Notes: generated by a model not told the origin, from the letters alone. Positions 9,822 through 20,033 are shown, counted from the stretch's first letter. The stretch is DNA of 63,936 bases from an uncultured Pelagibacteraceae bacterium (GCA_902609235.1 CACLRF010000003.1:1-63936); one strand, 5' to 3'. Translations and numbers: made by a program.

Positions 9822-11261
9822 ATGGATAAAACATATTTTTTAACTCAATCAACATCATTAATATTAGTTATCGCAATTAGTTTAATATTCTCTTTTTTAG
9901 GAATTTTTCACTCTAACAAATATAAGGGCATAAATAATTATTTAACTGCAAATAGAAACATTGGTTTATTTTCGCTCACTACAAGTCTTGTAGCATCAGC
10001 TTTAGGGGCTTGGATTTTATTTGGTCCAGTTGCAGCTGCAACGTGGGGTGGAGTAGGTGCTGTTATTGGTTATGGATTAGGCACAGCTTTTCCAATGATT
10101 TTCTTAATTTATTTTGGAAAAAAAATTAGAAATGAGTTTCCAAAAGGATCTTCTTTAGTTGAGTTTATGAGAAAGAAATTTGGCAAAAGTCTATTTAAGT
10201 TAATTTTGTTAATGACAATCTTTTATATGTTCATTTTTCTTTGCGCAGAAGTAACTGCAGTTGCTGTATTAATTAATTATATATCTGGAACAGAATTGTG
10301 GATAACAGCATTAATAGTCTTGGTAGCTACCTTAAGCTATACCCTTTATGGTGGATTAAGAGCTTCAATATTTACTGATAATATTCAAATGATTGTAATT
10401 GGTGTTTTATTATTTATTTTGATTTCAATTATTAGTTCATCTTCAGGAGGTAATTTTTCTTTTTCTTTAATTAATGAGAAAAACCCTCAACTAATAAGTT
10501 CAAATTATATTCCAGGATACACTGCTGGGTTAACTTTCTTTATAGCAGTTGCAGCAACTAATTTATTTCATCAGGGAAATTGGCAAAGAGTATATGCAGC
10601 AAAAAATTATCAAATATTAAAAAGTAGTTTGATAATTTCTTTCTTTATTATTATTCCAATAGTTTTCTTGATGGGTTTTATTGGAATGGTTTCATTTTCA
10701 ATGGATCCATCTGTTAGACCAGATTTAGGATTTTTTAATTTATTATTAAAAGATCAAACAGAAATTTTATCCTTATTGATCGTTATCCTTGGTCTTGCAT
10801 TAACAATTTCTACTGTTGATACTTTGGTTAATGCTATTTCAAGTTTGTTTATAGTTGATGGTAAAGCAACTTTTAACTTAGATAAAAAAAGTAATTACTT
10901 AAAAATATCTAAATATTTTATTTTAATCTTGTCTGTAATTGCTTTTGGAGTAGCTTCAAAAGGATTTGATATTTTATATTTATTCCTACTTGCAGATTTA
11001 TTTTGTTGTGCGTTTGTAGTGACTGTTTTTTATAGTTTCTATAATAAATTGGATGAAAAAACTGCTTATGTTTCAATTATAATTGGTCTAGTTGCTGGAT
11101 TTTTAATGTTTCCATTTCCAGATTTTTCTAAAAGCTTACTAGTAGGAGTATTTTTGTCTAAAGACTTATTTTCACCCTTTATAGCTCAATCATTATTATT
11201 TTTATCTTTTTTAATTGCAACTTTTTTGCCAGCTGTGATTTTAAAAATAAAAAAATTCTAA
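9822..11261 (+). CDS. thiV: Sodium:solute symporter family protein, predicted thiamin-precursor (HMP) transporter
   Basis: SSS-family multi-TM protein (MDKTYFLTQS...) directly downstream of a TPP riboswitch; the ATG at 9822 follows AAAGGGATAA. thiV naming rests on the published SAR11 HMP-transporter proposal. Confidence 0.82.
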   Translation: MDKTYFLTQSTSLILVIAISLIFSFLGIFHSNKYKGINNYLTANRNIGLFSLTTSLVASALGAWILFGPVAAATWGGVGAVIGYGLGTAFPMIFLIYFGKKIRNEFPKGSSLVEFMRKKFGKSLFKLILLMTIFYMFIFLCAEVTAVAVLINYISGTELWITALIVLVATLSYTLYGGLRASIFTDNIQMIVIGVLLFILISIISSSSGGNFSFSLINEKNPQLISSNYIPGYTAGLTFFIAVAATNLFHQGNWQRVYAAKNYQILKSSLIISFFIIIPIVFLMGFIGMVSFSMDPSVRPDLGFFNLLLKDQTEILSLLIVILGLALTISTVDTLVNAISSLFIVDGKATFNLDKKSNYLKISKYFILILSVIAFGVASKGFDILYLFLLADLFCCAFVVTVFYSFYNKLDEKTAYVSIIIGLVAGFLMFPFPDFSKSLLVGVFLSKDLFSPFIAQSLLFLSFLIATFLPAVILKIKKF

Positions 11262-11264
11262 TTA

Positions 11265-11654
11265 CTAAATTGAGGATTTTATTGCTTCATAAAGTAAGTC
11301 TTTGGTAGTTTCTCCAAGACTTCTATAAACTTCTTCTTTATTTTTGAAAATTATAAGAGTTGTTTGATATTGAACATTAAATAAATCAGCTATGTTTTTA
11401 TTTGTTACATCAAAAGAAAAATATTCAATGTTATCAAACTCTATGTCATTTAATTTACCGTCATTTTTTGCTTTATTTAAAATTTTCATTTGTCCTGCAC
11501 AAGATGAACAATACTTAATCCAAGAACTAATTATAATAACTTTCCCTTCAGATTGAGCCTTATTAAACAGCTTTTGGTCAAAAGTTGTTTCCTTTTCCAT
11601 AGCATTGGCATTCAGAGTAAATAAAAACAAAAAAGAGATAAAAATTTTTTTCAT
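11265..11654 (-). CDS. Periplasmic thioredoxin-like protein
   Basis: Signal peptide plus SSWIKYCSSCAGQMKIL (CxxC-like) and thioredoxin-like C-terminus. Confidence 0.7.
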   Translation of the reverse strand: MKKIFISFLFLFTLNANAMEKETTFDQKLFNKAQSEGKVIIISSWIKYCSSCAGQMKILNKAKNDGKLNDIEFDNIEYFSFDVTNKNIADLFNVQYQTTLIIFKNKEEVYRSLGETTKDLLYEAIKSSI

Positions 11655-11721
11655 AATGACAAGTTACAATAAATTAAAATTTATTGTAATCCCACAAATT
11701 GTCTCTATATAACCTATCTAA

Positions 11722-12657
11722 ATGTCGACTAATCAAATCATAATTAAAGACTTATCAAAGGTTTATGATAATGGATTTGAAGCTTTAAAAAAAATTAATT
11801 TAGATATTAAAAAAGGTGAAATTATCGCTCTTCTAGGACCAAATGGTGCTGGTAAGACAACTTTAATTAGTATTATCTGTGGTATCGTAACACCTTCATC
11901 AGGAAAAGTAACTGTTGAAGATTTTGATATTATTCATGATTATAGAGAGACCCGTTCAAGAATTGGATTAGTTCCTCAAGAACTAACATTAGAATTATTT
12001 GAAACAGTTTTTAATAATGTTTCATATTCAAGAGGGTTAAATGGAAAAAAACCAAACCCAAAACATATTGAAAAAATTTTAAAAGATCTAAGTATGTGGG
12101 ATAAAAAAGATTTAAGACTTAGACAGCTATCTGGTGGTATGAAGCGAAGAGTTTTAATTGCTAAAGCTTTATCTCATGAACCTTCAATATTATTTTTGGA
12201 TGAGCCAACAGCAGGGGTAGATGTTGAGCTGAGAAGAGACATGTGGAAAGTGGTTGAGGATTTGAGAAAGACTGGAGTTACAATCATCTTAACAACTCAT
12301 TATATTGAAGAAGCTGAAGCGATTGCTGATAGAGTAGCTGTAATTAATCAAGGAGAGATTATTGTTATTGATAAGACAGATGAATTGTTAAAAAAAATGG
12401 GTCATAAAAAATTAACTATAAATCTACAAAATGAGTTAAATAAAGTGCCTAATAGTTTAGAGTCATATAATTTGGAAATAGGAAGTGATAAAAAATCAGT
12501 TAATTATACTTATAATGTTAATGCAGAAAGTACTGGTATAACTAATTTGTTAAAAGATTTAAAGGATGCAGGTTTGAAACTTCAAGATCTTAAAACAGAA
12601 CAAACTACATTAGAGAAAATATTTGTAAGTTTAGTTAAGGAGAATAATGAAATTTAA
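11722..12657 (+). CDS. ABC transporter ATP-binding protein (ABC-2 type)
   Basis: Walker [19 protein letters not shown] signature, Walker [13 protein letters not shown]. Confidence 0.95.
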   Translation: MSTNQIIIKDLSKVYDNGFEALKKINLDIKKGEIIALLGPNGAGKTTLISIICGIVTPSSGKVTVEDFDIIHDYRETRSRIGLVPQELTLELFETVFNNVSYSRGLNGKKPNPKHIEKILKDLSMWDKKDLRLRQLSGGMKRRVLIAKALSHEPSILFLDEPTAGVDVELRRDMWKVVEDLRKTGVTIILTTHYIEEAEAIADRVAVINQGEIIVIDKTDELLKKMGHKKLTINLQNELNKVPNSLESYNLEIGSDKKSVNYTYNVNAESTGITNLLKDLKDAGLKLQDLKTEQTTLEKIFVSLVKENNEI

Positions 12658-13414
12658 TTATTACGCATTTAGAGCAATGTACCTTCATGAAATGGATCGT
12701 TTCAAAAGAACATTAATGCAATCTTTATTTTCACCGGTTCTCTCAACTTCATTATATTTTATTGTTTTTGGATCAGTTATAGGCGGTTATGTGGAGAAAA
12801 TTGATGGTATCAGTTATGGATCTTTCATAGTTCCAGGTTTATTAATGCTTACATTGTTAACTCAATCAATAAGTAACACTTCGTTTGGTATTTTTTTTCC
12901 AAAATTTAACGGCACCATGTATGAAATTCTTGCAGCACCTATTTCAACATTTGAAATTGTACTAGCATTTGTTGGTGCTGGTGCAACCAAAACATTACTT
13001 GTCGGTGTAGTAATTTTTTTAACAGCTACTTTTTTTGTAGAAGTTCAAGTTATGTATCCATTGTTAATGATTTTTTTATTAGTATTAGTTGCTTTTACAT
13101 TTGCTTTATTTGGATTTTTAATTGGCTTAATGAGCTCAAATTTTGAACAAATGTCAATTGTTCCAACTCTAGTGATCACACCTATGGTTTTTTTAGGTGG
13201 AAGCTTATATTCTTTAGATATGCTACCAGAATTTTGGCAGACGGTTACTTATTTCAACCCAGTAGTATATTTAATTAATGGTTTGCGATTTGCATTTTAC
13301 GGAGTTTCTGACTTTAATATATGGATTAGTGTCAGCCTAATGGTTCTATTTTTAATAATATGTGTAACTGTAGTGTCTGTGCTGCTTAAAAAAGGTTACA
13401 AAATTAAAACTTAA
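12647..13414 (+). CDS. ABC-2 type transporter permease
   Basis: Six-TM ABC-2 permease with [11 protein letters not shown] region; overlaps the ATPase gene by 11 bp. Confidence 0.92.
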   Translation: MKFNYYAFRAMYLHEMDRFKRTLMQSLFSPVLSTSLYFIVFGSVIGGYVEKIDGISYGSFIVPGLLMLTLLTQSISNTSFGIFFPKFNGTMYEILAAPISTFEIVLAFVGAGATKTLLVGVVIFLTATFFVEVQVMYPLLMIFLLVLVAFTFALFGFLIGLMSSNFEQMSIVPTLVITPMVFLGGSLYSLDMLPEFWQTVTYFNPVVYLINGLRFAFYGVSDFNIWISVSLMVLFLIICVTVVSVLLKKGYKIKT

Positions 13415-14550
13415 TTACTAGCTATTTTCTTTTTTGGATCAAAAAAAGGTTTTTTTACTATTATAGCTTCAAAATTACCTTTATTGGTGTTTACTTCTAG
13501 ACTAGTTCCAATTTCTGAATTTTCAATATTTATCATTGCAAGTGCAATATTTTTTTTTAATCTTGGCGAATATACAGCAGATGTTACTTTTCCAATTTTA
13601 TTGTTATCTTTTTTAATAGACCAGAAAGTTGTGTTAGGCCCAGATAGTGGTTCACAATTAATCTCTAAACCAACTTGTTTTCTTTTTATACCATCAGCTT
13701 TGATTTTTTTAAGAGCTGCCTTTCCAATAAATTCAATATCATTATCTAGAGATACCAAACGATCTAAACCTAATTCGAATGGGTTAGTATTAATATCAGC
13801 ATCAGCATGATAGGAAAGCATTCCACCTTCAATCCTTCTTATTGAAGAAGTATGGCCAGGCTGAAGACCATATTCTTTTCCAGCACTCATTATTTTTTCA
13901 TATAAGTCGTTTCCTTTAGAACCATCTCTTAAAAATAATTCATAACCAAACTCACTAGACCAGCCAGTTCTAGAAACAATTAGCGGTATGTCATCTAAAT
14001 TATATTCTATAAACCAATAATATTTAAGATCTTTAATACTTTCTCCAAAAAGTTTTATCATAATGTCTTTTGATGTAGGTCCTTGTAGCTGTAATGGCGA
14101 AACATCAGGTTCTGTTATATTAACATTCAGTCCTGAATTAACCGCAACACCTTGAGCCCACAATAAAACATCGCTATCTGCAAGTGAAAGCCAAAAATGA
14201 TTTTCAGCTAATCTCAATAAAACTGGATCATTTAATATTCCACCATCATTGTTGGTGATTAAAACATATTTACATTGACCAATTGCGACATTTGAAAGAT
14301 CTCTTGGTGTAAGTAGTTGAGTAAATTTGAAAGCATCTGGTCCTGTTATTTCAACCTGTCTTTCAACAGCAACGTCACACAGTATTGATTTTTCAATCAA
14401 GTTCCAAAAGTTTTGTTCAGGGCTACCAAAATCTCTTGGAATATACATGTGGTTATAGACTGAAAAACCAGTTGCACCCCATTTCACAGTTGAATCAAAG
14501 TACGGGGATTTTCTAATTTGTGTCCCAAAGCCAAAGTTTTTATTAGTCAT
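13411..14550 (-). CDS. dmdA: DMSP demethylase (aminomethyltransferase/GcvT-like)
   Basis: GFSVYNHMYIPRDFGSPEQNFWNLIEKSILCDVAVERQVEITGPDA, GHTSSIRRIEGGMLSYHADADINTNPFELGLDRLV; closely resembles the Pelagibacter DmdA sequence as remembered. Confidence 0.87.
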   Translation of the reverse strand: MTNKNFGFGTQIRKSPYFDSTVKWGATGFSVYNHMYIPRDFGSPEQNFWNLIEKSILCDVAVERQVEITGPDAFKFTQLLTPRDLSNVAIGQCKYVLITNNDGGILNDPVLLRLAENHFWLSLADSDVLLWAQGVAVNSGLNVNITEPDVSPLQLQGPTSKDIMIKLFGESIKDLKYYWFIEYNLDDIPLIVSRTGWSSEFGYELFLRDGSKGNDLYEKIMSAGKEYGLQPGHTSSIRRIEGGMLSYHADADINTNPFELGLDRLVSLDNDIEFIGKAALKKIKADGIKRKQVGLEINCEPLSGPNTTFWSIKKDNNKIGKVTSAVYSPRLKKNIALAMINIENSEIGTSLEVNTNKGNFEAIIVKKPFFDPKKKIASN

Positions 14551-14602
14551 TTTTGAAAAGGCTTAACAGATGGAGTAAATTTTGCAAAGAAATTCAAAAG
14601 GT

Positions 14603-14626
14603 TTATAGCCCAATTAAGGGCTATAA
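14603..14626. repeat. Perfect 9-bp inverted repeat between aceA and dmdA (hairpin, no long T-tract)
   Basis: TTATAGCCC-AATTAA-GGGCTATAA. Confidence 0.6.
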
Positions 14627-14651
14627 AAATTGAGAGGGGGTTATTAATTTT

Positions 14652-15926
14652 TTAAAATTGTTCCGACTCTGTTGAGCCTGCCATAGCAGTAGTCGAACTT
14701 TGTCCACTACTTATAGTATTAGAAACTGCATCAAAATAAGATGTTCCAACTTCACGCTGATGTTTTACACTAGTGTAACCATCTTTTTCTCTAGCAAATT
14801 CTTGTTGTTGGATTTTAGAATAAGCAGTCATACCTTCTTTTTTATATTTTTCTGCAAGTTCGAAAATTGCAATATTTTGAGTATGAAACCCAGCTAATGT
14901 TATAAACTGAAATTTATATCCCATTTTAGCAATTTCTTTTTGGAAAGAGCCTATTTCATCATCATTTAAATGTTTTTTCCAATTAAATGATGGAGAACAA
15001 TTATAAGCTAGAAGTTTTCCAGGATATTTTTCATGAATAGCATCTGCAAATTTTTTAGCTTCCTCTAAATTTGGAGTAGCTGTTTCACACCATATTAAAT
15101 CAGCATACGGTGCGTATGCTAGACCTCGAGAAATTGCTTGTTCAATACCATCTTTTACATAAAAGAAACCTTCAGGAGATCTTTCGCCTGTTAGAAAAGG
15201 TTTATCATTTTCATCAAAATCATTTGTAATTAATTTAGCAGCATTGGCATCTGTTCTTGCTAAAATGATTAAAGGTACTTCAGCAATATCTGCTGCAAGT
15301 CTAGCTGCCTTTAAATTTTTGACCATTGTTCCAGTTGGTACTAAAACTTTACCACCCATATGGCCACATTTTTTTTCACTTGCTAATTGATCCTCAAAAT
15401 GAACACCCGCCGCTCCAGCTTTAATAAATTTTTTAGTTAGTTCAAAAACATTTAATGGTCCTCCAAAACCAGCTTCTCCATCTGCAATAATTGGAAGCAT
15501 ATAATCTGTTCTGTCTTTAGCTTGCATATCTCCATCTTGCATTTCCATGTGTTGTATTTGATCCGCTCTTACAAGGGAGTTATTCATTGATTCAACTAAT
15601 TTTGGAGCACTATCATAAGGATAAAGTGATTGATCTGGATACATTTCACCTGCAGTATTAGCATCCGCAGCAACTTGCCATCCACTTAAATAAATTGCTT
15701 TTAAACCTGCTTTAGCGTGTTGTACAGCTTGATTACCGGAGAGAGAACCGAGTGTATTAACGTATGCTTCTGAATTTAATAACTTCCAGAGCTTTTGTGA
15801 TTGATTTTTGCATAAAGAATATTCTATTTTAATTGAGCCCCTTAATCTTTCGACCTCCTCATCAGTATAGTCACGTTTTATTCCTGCAAATCTTTTAAGA
15901 TCGTATGAGATTTTTTCTGCACTCAT
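14652..15926 (-). CDS. aceA: Isocitrate lyase
   Basis: [57 protein letters not shown] motifs. Confidence 0.97.
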   Translation of the reverse strand: MSAEKISYDLKRFAGIKRDYTDEEVERLRGSIKIEYSLCKNQSQKLWKLLNSEAYVNTLGSLSGNQAVQHAKAGLKAIYLSGWQVAADANTAGEMYPDQSLYPYDSAPKLVESMNNSLVRADQIQHMEMQDGDMQAKDRTDYMLPIIADGEAGFGGPLNVFELTKKFIKAGAAGVHFEDQLASEKKCGHMGGKVLVPTGTMVKNLKAARLAADIAEVPLIILARTDANAAKLITNDFDENDKPFLTGERSPEGFFYVKDGIEQAISRGLAYAPYADLIWCETATPNLEEAKKFADAIHEKYPGKLLAYNCSPSFNWKKHLNDDEIGSFQKEIAKMGYKFQFITLAGFHTQNIAIFELAEKYKKEGMTAYSKIQQQEFAREKDGYTSVKHQREVGTSYFDAVSNTISSGQSSTTAMAGSTESEQF

Positions 15927-15974
15927 TGTTATCCTTTAGTTTAATTTTAATGAAAAATGAAAAAGTAGATTAAA

Positions 15975-16136
15975 TTAATTATTATCGTTTGAAGTTTCGA
16001 TAAGATCATTCATTCCACTTGAACCCCAATCACAGTGATCATCTCTCATGTAGATCCCTCTACTATTATGATGGTCTAAGTCTTCTTTTCTAATGATTTG
16101 AGCTTCATTTTCTGTATTTTTGATTTTTTTGTTCAT
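15975..16136 (-). CDS. Small conserved-looking hypothetical protein, ~53 aa
   Basis: MNKKIKNTENEAQIIRKEDLDHHNSRGIYMRDDHCDWGSSGMNDLIETSNDNN; start re-placed to Met at 16136, since the ORF-track start lies in the putative operator region. Confidence 0.6.
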   Translation of the reverse strand: MNKKIKNTENEAQIIRKEDLDHHNSRGIYMRDDHCDWGSSGMNDLIETSNDNN

Positions 16137-16155
16137 GTAAATCTTATAATTTACT

Positions 16156-16240
16156 AAATTTACAAAAGCTATTAAAAACGACAAAAAGCTTGTAAATACT
16201 ATAAAAAAATTGTAAAAATAAATTTACAAAATTTACAAAA
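16156..16240. promoter_or_regulatory. Cluster of ATTTACAA / TTGTAAAT half-sites (candidate operator array)
   Basis: aatttacaaaa (16157-16167), cttgtaaata (16189-16198), attgtaaaaat (16209-16219), aatttacaaaatttacaaaa (16221-16240). Confidence 0.5.
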
Positions 16241-16246
16241 AGAATA

Positions 16247-17686
16247 ATGAGTCAAATAGATTTAAAAATAGGCCCAAAAATCAAGGCATTTCGTAGACAA
16301 TTAGGCCTTCAAGCAAACAAACTAGCTGAAGATTTAAGTATTTCTCCTAGTTATTTAAATCTAATAGAGAGTGGTAAAAGAAAAATTGATGGAGATTTGC
16401 TTTTAAATGTTTGTGAAAAGTTAAATATTCAACTATCTGACCTTACATCAAAAACTGACATTAATCTTCAAAACACAATCTCTGAAATTCTAGATGATAG
16501 TTTGTTTGAGGATTTAGATATTTTAGGACCTGAAGTAAAAGATTTAGTTAGTACAAATCCAAAAATTGGAAAAGCAATAGTTAGATTAGGAGATATTTTA
16601 AAGAAAAAAGATCATGAATTAATAAATAAGATTGAAAAAATTTCTGGTAAAATTGTTGATAATAGAAAAAATTCTTTTCCAGGAGAAGTTATTTCAGACT
16701 TTTTACAAGAAAATAAAAATTACTTTCCTAAGTTAGAAGAATTTGCCAATAAAGTATTTGATAAAATTCAAAAAAATAATCGTACAAGATACATTGCTTT
16801 ATGTGAATATTTACATACAGAATATTCAATTACTGTAAAAGATGTTATTCCTGATGAAAACAAACCATTTTCAAAAATTTATTATAAAAATAAAAAAGAG
16901 TTACTACTTAGTGATTACAGTTCACTAGAAACAAAAAAATTACATGCTGCTGCACAAATAGCACAAGAAGGTGCAAATAAAGAAATTGATGATTATCTTT
17001 CTAAATTTAGTTTTCCATCTGAGGAGTCAAAAAAGTTAAGTAAAGTTGCTTTACTAAATTATTGTGGAGCAGCTATTTTAATGCCTTATAAATTATTTCA
17101 TTTTGAGTGTAAAAAGCTTAAATACGATTTAGAGTTACTTCAAAATACTTTTGCAACATCATTTGAACAAGTGGCACATAGAGTAACGTGCTTGCAAGAT
17201 CCAAAACTTCCTGGAATTCCTTTTCATTTTTTAAGAGTTGATATGGCAGGTAACATTTCTAAGAGATTTTCTTTATCAGGCATAGATATCCCAAGATATG
17301 GTGGTGCTTGTCCACGATGGAATGTTTACTCTGCATTTACTAGACCAGGAGTTATTCAAGCAGCTGTAAGTAAAATGAATAATGGTGAAAAATACGTTTG
17401 TATTGCAAGAACTGTTGAAAAAGGTATCGGACGATTTGGTCAAGCTAAAAGCGTTTTATCTATAGGACTCGGTTGCGACGCTAAGTACGCAAAAGATTTT
17501 GTCTATACTGAAAACGTGAATATAAATGATAAATCTACTGAAATTCCAATTGGAGTTTCTTGTAGAACCTGTGACAGATTAGATTGTTCTCAAAGGGCAT
17601 TCCCACCATTACATAAAAAATTTGATGTTGATTTAAATACAAGAGGCGTTTCCGTTTATGTCAGCGATGATAAATCTTTATTATGA
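16247..17686 (+). CDS. XRE-family transcriptional regulator with ImmA/IrrE-like and DUF2083 (ScfR/RamB-like) domains
   Basis: N-terminal HTH (IKAFRRQLGLQANKLAEDLSISPSYLNLIESGKR), C-terminal GISCRTCDRLDCSQRAFPP-type motif (here GVSCRTCDRLDCSQRAFPPL) of short-chain fatty-acyl regulators. Confidence 0.88.
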   Translation: MSQIDLKIGPKIKAFRRQLGLQANKLAEDLSISPSYLNLIESGKRKIDGDLLLNVCEKLNIQLSDLTSKTDINLQNTISEILDDSLFEDLDILGPEVKDLVSTNPKIGKAIVRLGDILKKKDHELINKIEKISGKIVDNRKNSFPGEVISDFLQENKNYFPKLEEFANKVFDKIQKNNRTRYIALCEYLHTEYSITVKDVIPDENKPFSKIYYKNKKELLLSDYSSLETKKLHAAAQIAQEGANKEIDDYLSKFSFPSEESKKLSKVALLNYCGAAILMPYKLFHFECKKLKYDLELLQNTFATSFEQVAHRVTCLQDPKLPGIPFHFLRVDMAGNISKRFSLSGIDIPRYGGACPRWNVYSAFTRPGVIQAAVSKMNNGEKYVCIARTVEKGIGRFGQAKSVLSIGLGCDAKYAKDFVYTENVNINDKSTEIPIGVSCRTCDRLDCSQRAFPPLHKKFDVDLNTRGVSVYVSDDKSLL

Positions 17687-17847
17687 TTAAATATATTCTG
17701 CCAGCTATAATTATTTTTTTAATAGTATTGTTTTGGGAAAAAATTACTGAGTTCGTAGAGAAAAAATTCAAAATTAAGCTTAATTATATTGTTGTTAGCT
17801 CCATTATTGCTGCAATAGCAGTTATCCTTTTGCTTCTAAATTACTAG
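17683..17847 (+). CDS. Small membrane protein, 54 aa (missing from ORF track)
   Basis: MIKYILPAIIIFLIVLFWEKITEFVEKKFKIKLNYIVVSSIIAAIAVILLLLNY*; ATGA overlap with upstream stop, two hydrophobic segments. Confidence 0.6.
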   Translation: MIKYILPAIIIFLIVLFWEKITEFVEKKFKIKLNYIVVSSIIAAIAVILLLLNY

Positions 17848-17852
17848 GATTT

Positions 17853-18122
17853 ATGAACAGTCTGGAAGTTTCAAATTTTGAAATTGAGGAAACAGAGGGA
17901 GTTTTTACCTTTAAAAACGAGAATACAACAATAGGCTTTGTTAGATTTAATGAGAAAGGTGAGGTAGAGTATATTTTTGTTAATCCAATTTTTAGAAAAC
18001 AAGGTTTAGCAACTAAATTATTACAATTAGTAAAACAAAAAACTGGAAAAGAAATAGTACTTCAAGAACCAATCAGCCCTCTAGGATCGAAATTATTAAA
18101 CTCATTAAATAGATGGAAATAA
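17853..18122 (+). CDS. GNAT family N-acetyltransferase-like protein
   Basis: YIFVNPIFRKQGLATKLLQLV acetyl-CoA-binding motif. Confidence 0.75.
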   Translation: MNSLEVSNFEIEETEGVFTFKNENTTIGFVRFNEKGEVEYIFVNPIFRKQGLATKLLQLVKQKTGKEIVLQEPISPLGSKLLNSLNRWK

Positions 18123-18859
18123 ACTTACTATTTTTTTTTACAGTCATTCCAGCGATAATTTTATACGGAATTGCAAAATCAGGCTTAGGTGGATCCATGA
18201 CTTTAATTTCTGTTCCGTTAATGACAATAGTAATGCCACTAAATCAAGCTTTAGGAATTATTTTACCAATTCTAATTTTTTCAGATTTTATTGCTGTTTA
18301 TAAATATAGAAAAGAATTTGATTTTGGAACTTTAAAACTAATGGTTCCATTTGCAGCTATTGGTATAATAATTGGATCTTTAACTTTCTCATATTTTTCA
18401 GAAGACTTATTAAAATTTATCATTGGAGTAATGGGATTCTTATTTGCAGGTCATTATTTCTTTTTTAAAAAAGACAAAGAAAAACAATCAGAAAAAAATT
18501 TTTTAAAAGGTGGAGCTTGTTCGGTGGTTGCAGGTTTTACAAGTTTTTGTGTTCATGCTGGAGGAACTCCTACCAGTCTTTATTTACTTCCACTTAGAAT
18601 GAAAAAAGAAATCTATGTTGGAACAAGAATATTTTTTTTCACTTTTGTGAATTTAATTAAACTTCCTTTGTATATTAATTTATCTATGACAAATTTAGAA
18701 TCTTTTAAACAGTCAACAATATTATTTCCAGTTGCATTATTAGGGATATTGATTGGATATAAATTACTTAAAATTATTGAAGAAAAATTATTTTATAATT
18801 TTATATATGCTCTAATTTTCGTAACTAGCTCAAAGCTTTTATATGATTATCTAATATGA
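18113..18859 (+). CDS. TauE/SafE family sulfite/anion exporter
   Basis: GLGGSMTLISVPLM and internal repeat AGFTSFCVHAGGTPTSLYLLP; multi-TM. Confidence 0.82.
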   Translation: MEINLLFFFTVIPAIILYGIAKSGLGGSMTLISVPLMTIVMPLNQALGIILPILIFSDFIAVYKYRKEFDFGTLKLMVPFAAIGIIIGSLTFSYFSEDLLKFIIGVMGFLFAGHYFFFKKDKEKQSEKNFLKGGACSVVAGFTSFCVHAGGTPTSLYLLPLRMKKEIYVGTRIFFFTFVNLIKLPLYINLSMTNLESFKQSTILFPVALLGILIGYKLLKIIEEKLFYNFIYALIFVTSSKLLYDYLI

Positions 18860-18909
18860 ATTTTTTACACATACTAAATATTAAATAAATGTTTAAATCT
18901 ATTTAAATT

Positions 18910-19464
18910 ATGAAAAAAAAATTTAATCCACGAATTAAAGCTAGATTAAGAAAAAATAGACAAGTCTTAAGTAAAAATATCGACAATTTTTTTGGTTGGG
19001 TCAAGGGTGCAAAACTTGTTGAGCTTAAAGAATGCAATACAGATGAAGATCCTGTAAGACCAGAGTTAGATAATAAGTTTAGAACGGGATTTGGAAGAAA
19101 AATTTTTGGAGTTGAATACAAAGGAGAAATTCATGCGGTCATGTGTTTTGCTTATACAAATGAAATTCCAAAAAGTGTTGAAGAGTTAGAAAAACTTAGT
19201 ACTGACGCATTTCTACAAACTGCGATGAGAGATCAAGCGGGTGGTCAAATAGCAATTGCTTACACTGTATGGTCTAAAAAAAAGGGTGGAGGCAAATTAA
19301 TAGTAAAAGAAGTATTTAAAAAAATTAAAAAATCTAATCATTTAAATAGATTAGTAACTCTTTCACCTCTAACAGAAATGGCAACAAATTTTCATGAGAG
19401 AAATGGCGCTAAATTAATTCAAATTAATGAAACTACACAAAATTTTGAATATAAAGTTATGTAA
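18910..19464 (+). CDS. Hypothetical protein, possibly acyltransferase-like
   Basis: 184 aa intact ORF; C-terminal LSPLTEMATNFHERNGAKLIQ resembles GNAT-like C-termini, weak assignment. Confidence 0.6.
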   Translation: MKKKFNPRIKARLRKNRQVLSKNIDNFFGWVKGAKLVELKECNTDEDPVRPELDNKFRTGFGRKIFGVEYKGEIHAVMCFAYTNEIPKSVEELEKLSTDAFLQTAMRDQAGGQIAIAYTVWSKKKGGGKLIVKEVFKKIKKSNHLNRLVTLSPLTEMATNFHERNGAKLIQINETTQNFEYKVM

Positions 19465-19466
19465 CA

Positions 19467-20033
19467 ATGAAAATTATTAAACTTTATTTTATAGTATTTT
19501 GTACTTTATTTATTTTACCTTATTCTGCAGTTATGGCTTACGAAGAAGCAAATTATGAAGTTGTCTCTAAAAATGAAATTTATGAGATTAGAAAATATTC
19601 TGATCGTTTAGCGGTTGAAACTATGACATCAGGAATAGATAGTAATTTTAGAAAGTTATTTAATTATATTTCAGGTAGAAACGATACCCAGGAGAAAATT
19701 AAAATGACTACCCCAGTTACTCAAGTTGAAAAAAATGGAAATATGAGTATGCAATTTTACTTACCCTCTAAATTTAATTCAGAAAATGCACCAAATCCAA
19801 ACAGGGAAGACGTTAAAATAGTTAATATCGAAGGAGGATACTACGCGGTGCTGAGATATTCTGGACGAGCATCATATGGAAACTTTCTTAAGCATAAAGA
19901 AATTTTAGAAAAAGAGTTACAAAAAAATAATAAATTAATTATAAGCCCACCAATTAGAGCAACCTATGATAGCCCATTTACCCTTCCAATGAATAGAAGA
20001 AACGAGGCTATGTTTAAAGTTGAATTAAATTGA
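19467..20033 (+). CDS. SOUL family heme-binding protein
   Basis: EEANYEVVSKNEIYEIRKYSDRLAVET, KIKMTTPVTQ, YDSPFTLPMNRRNEAMF motifs. Confidence 0.9.
   Translation: MKIIKLYFIVFCTLFILPYSAVMAYEEANYEVVSKNEIYEIRKYSDRLAVETMTSGIDSNFRKLFNYISGRNDTQEKIKMTTPVTQVEKNGNMSMQFYLPSKFNSENAPNPNREDVKIVNIEGGYYAVLRYSGRASYGNFLKHKEILEKELQKNNKLIISPPIRATYDSPFTLPMNRRNEAMFKVELN

Noticed and set aside
13484-13810. Plus-strand 108-aa ORF
   Set aside because: Antisense to dmdA; no independent support.
18903-19121. Minus-strand 72-aa ORF
   Set aside because: Antisense to the 184-aa ORF; no domain.
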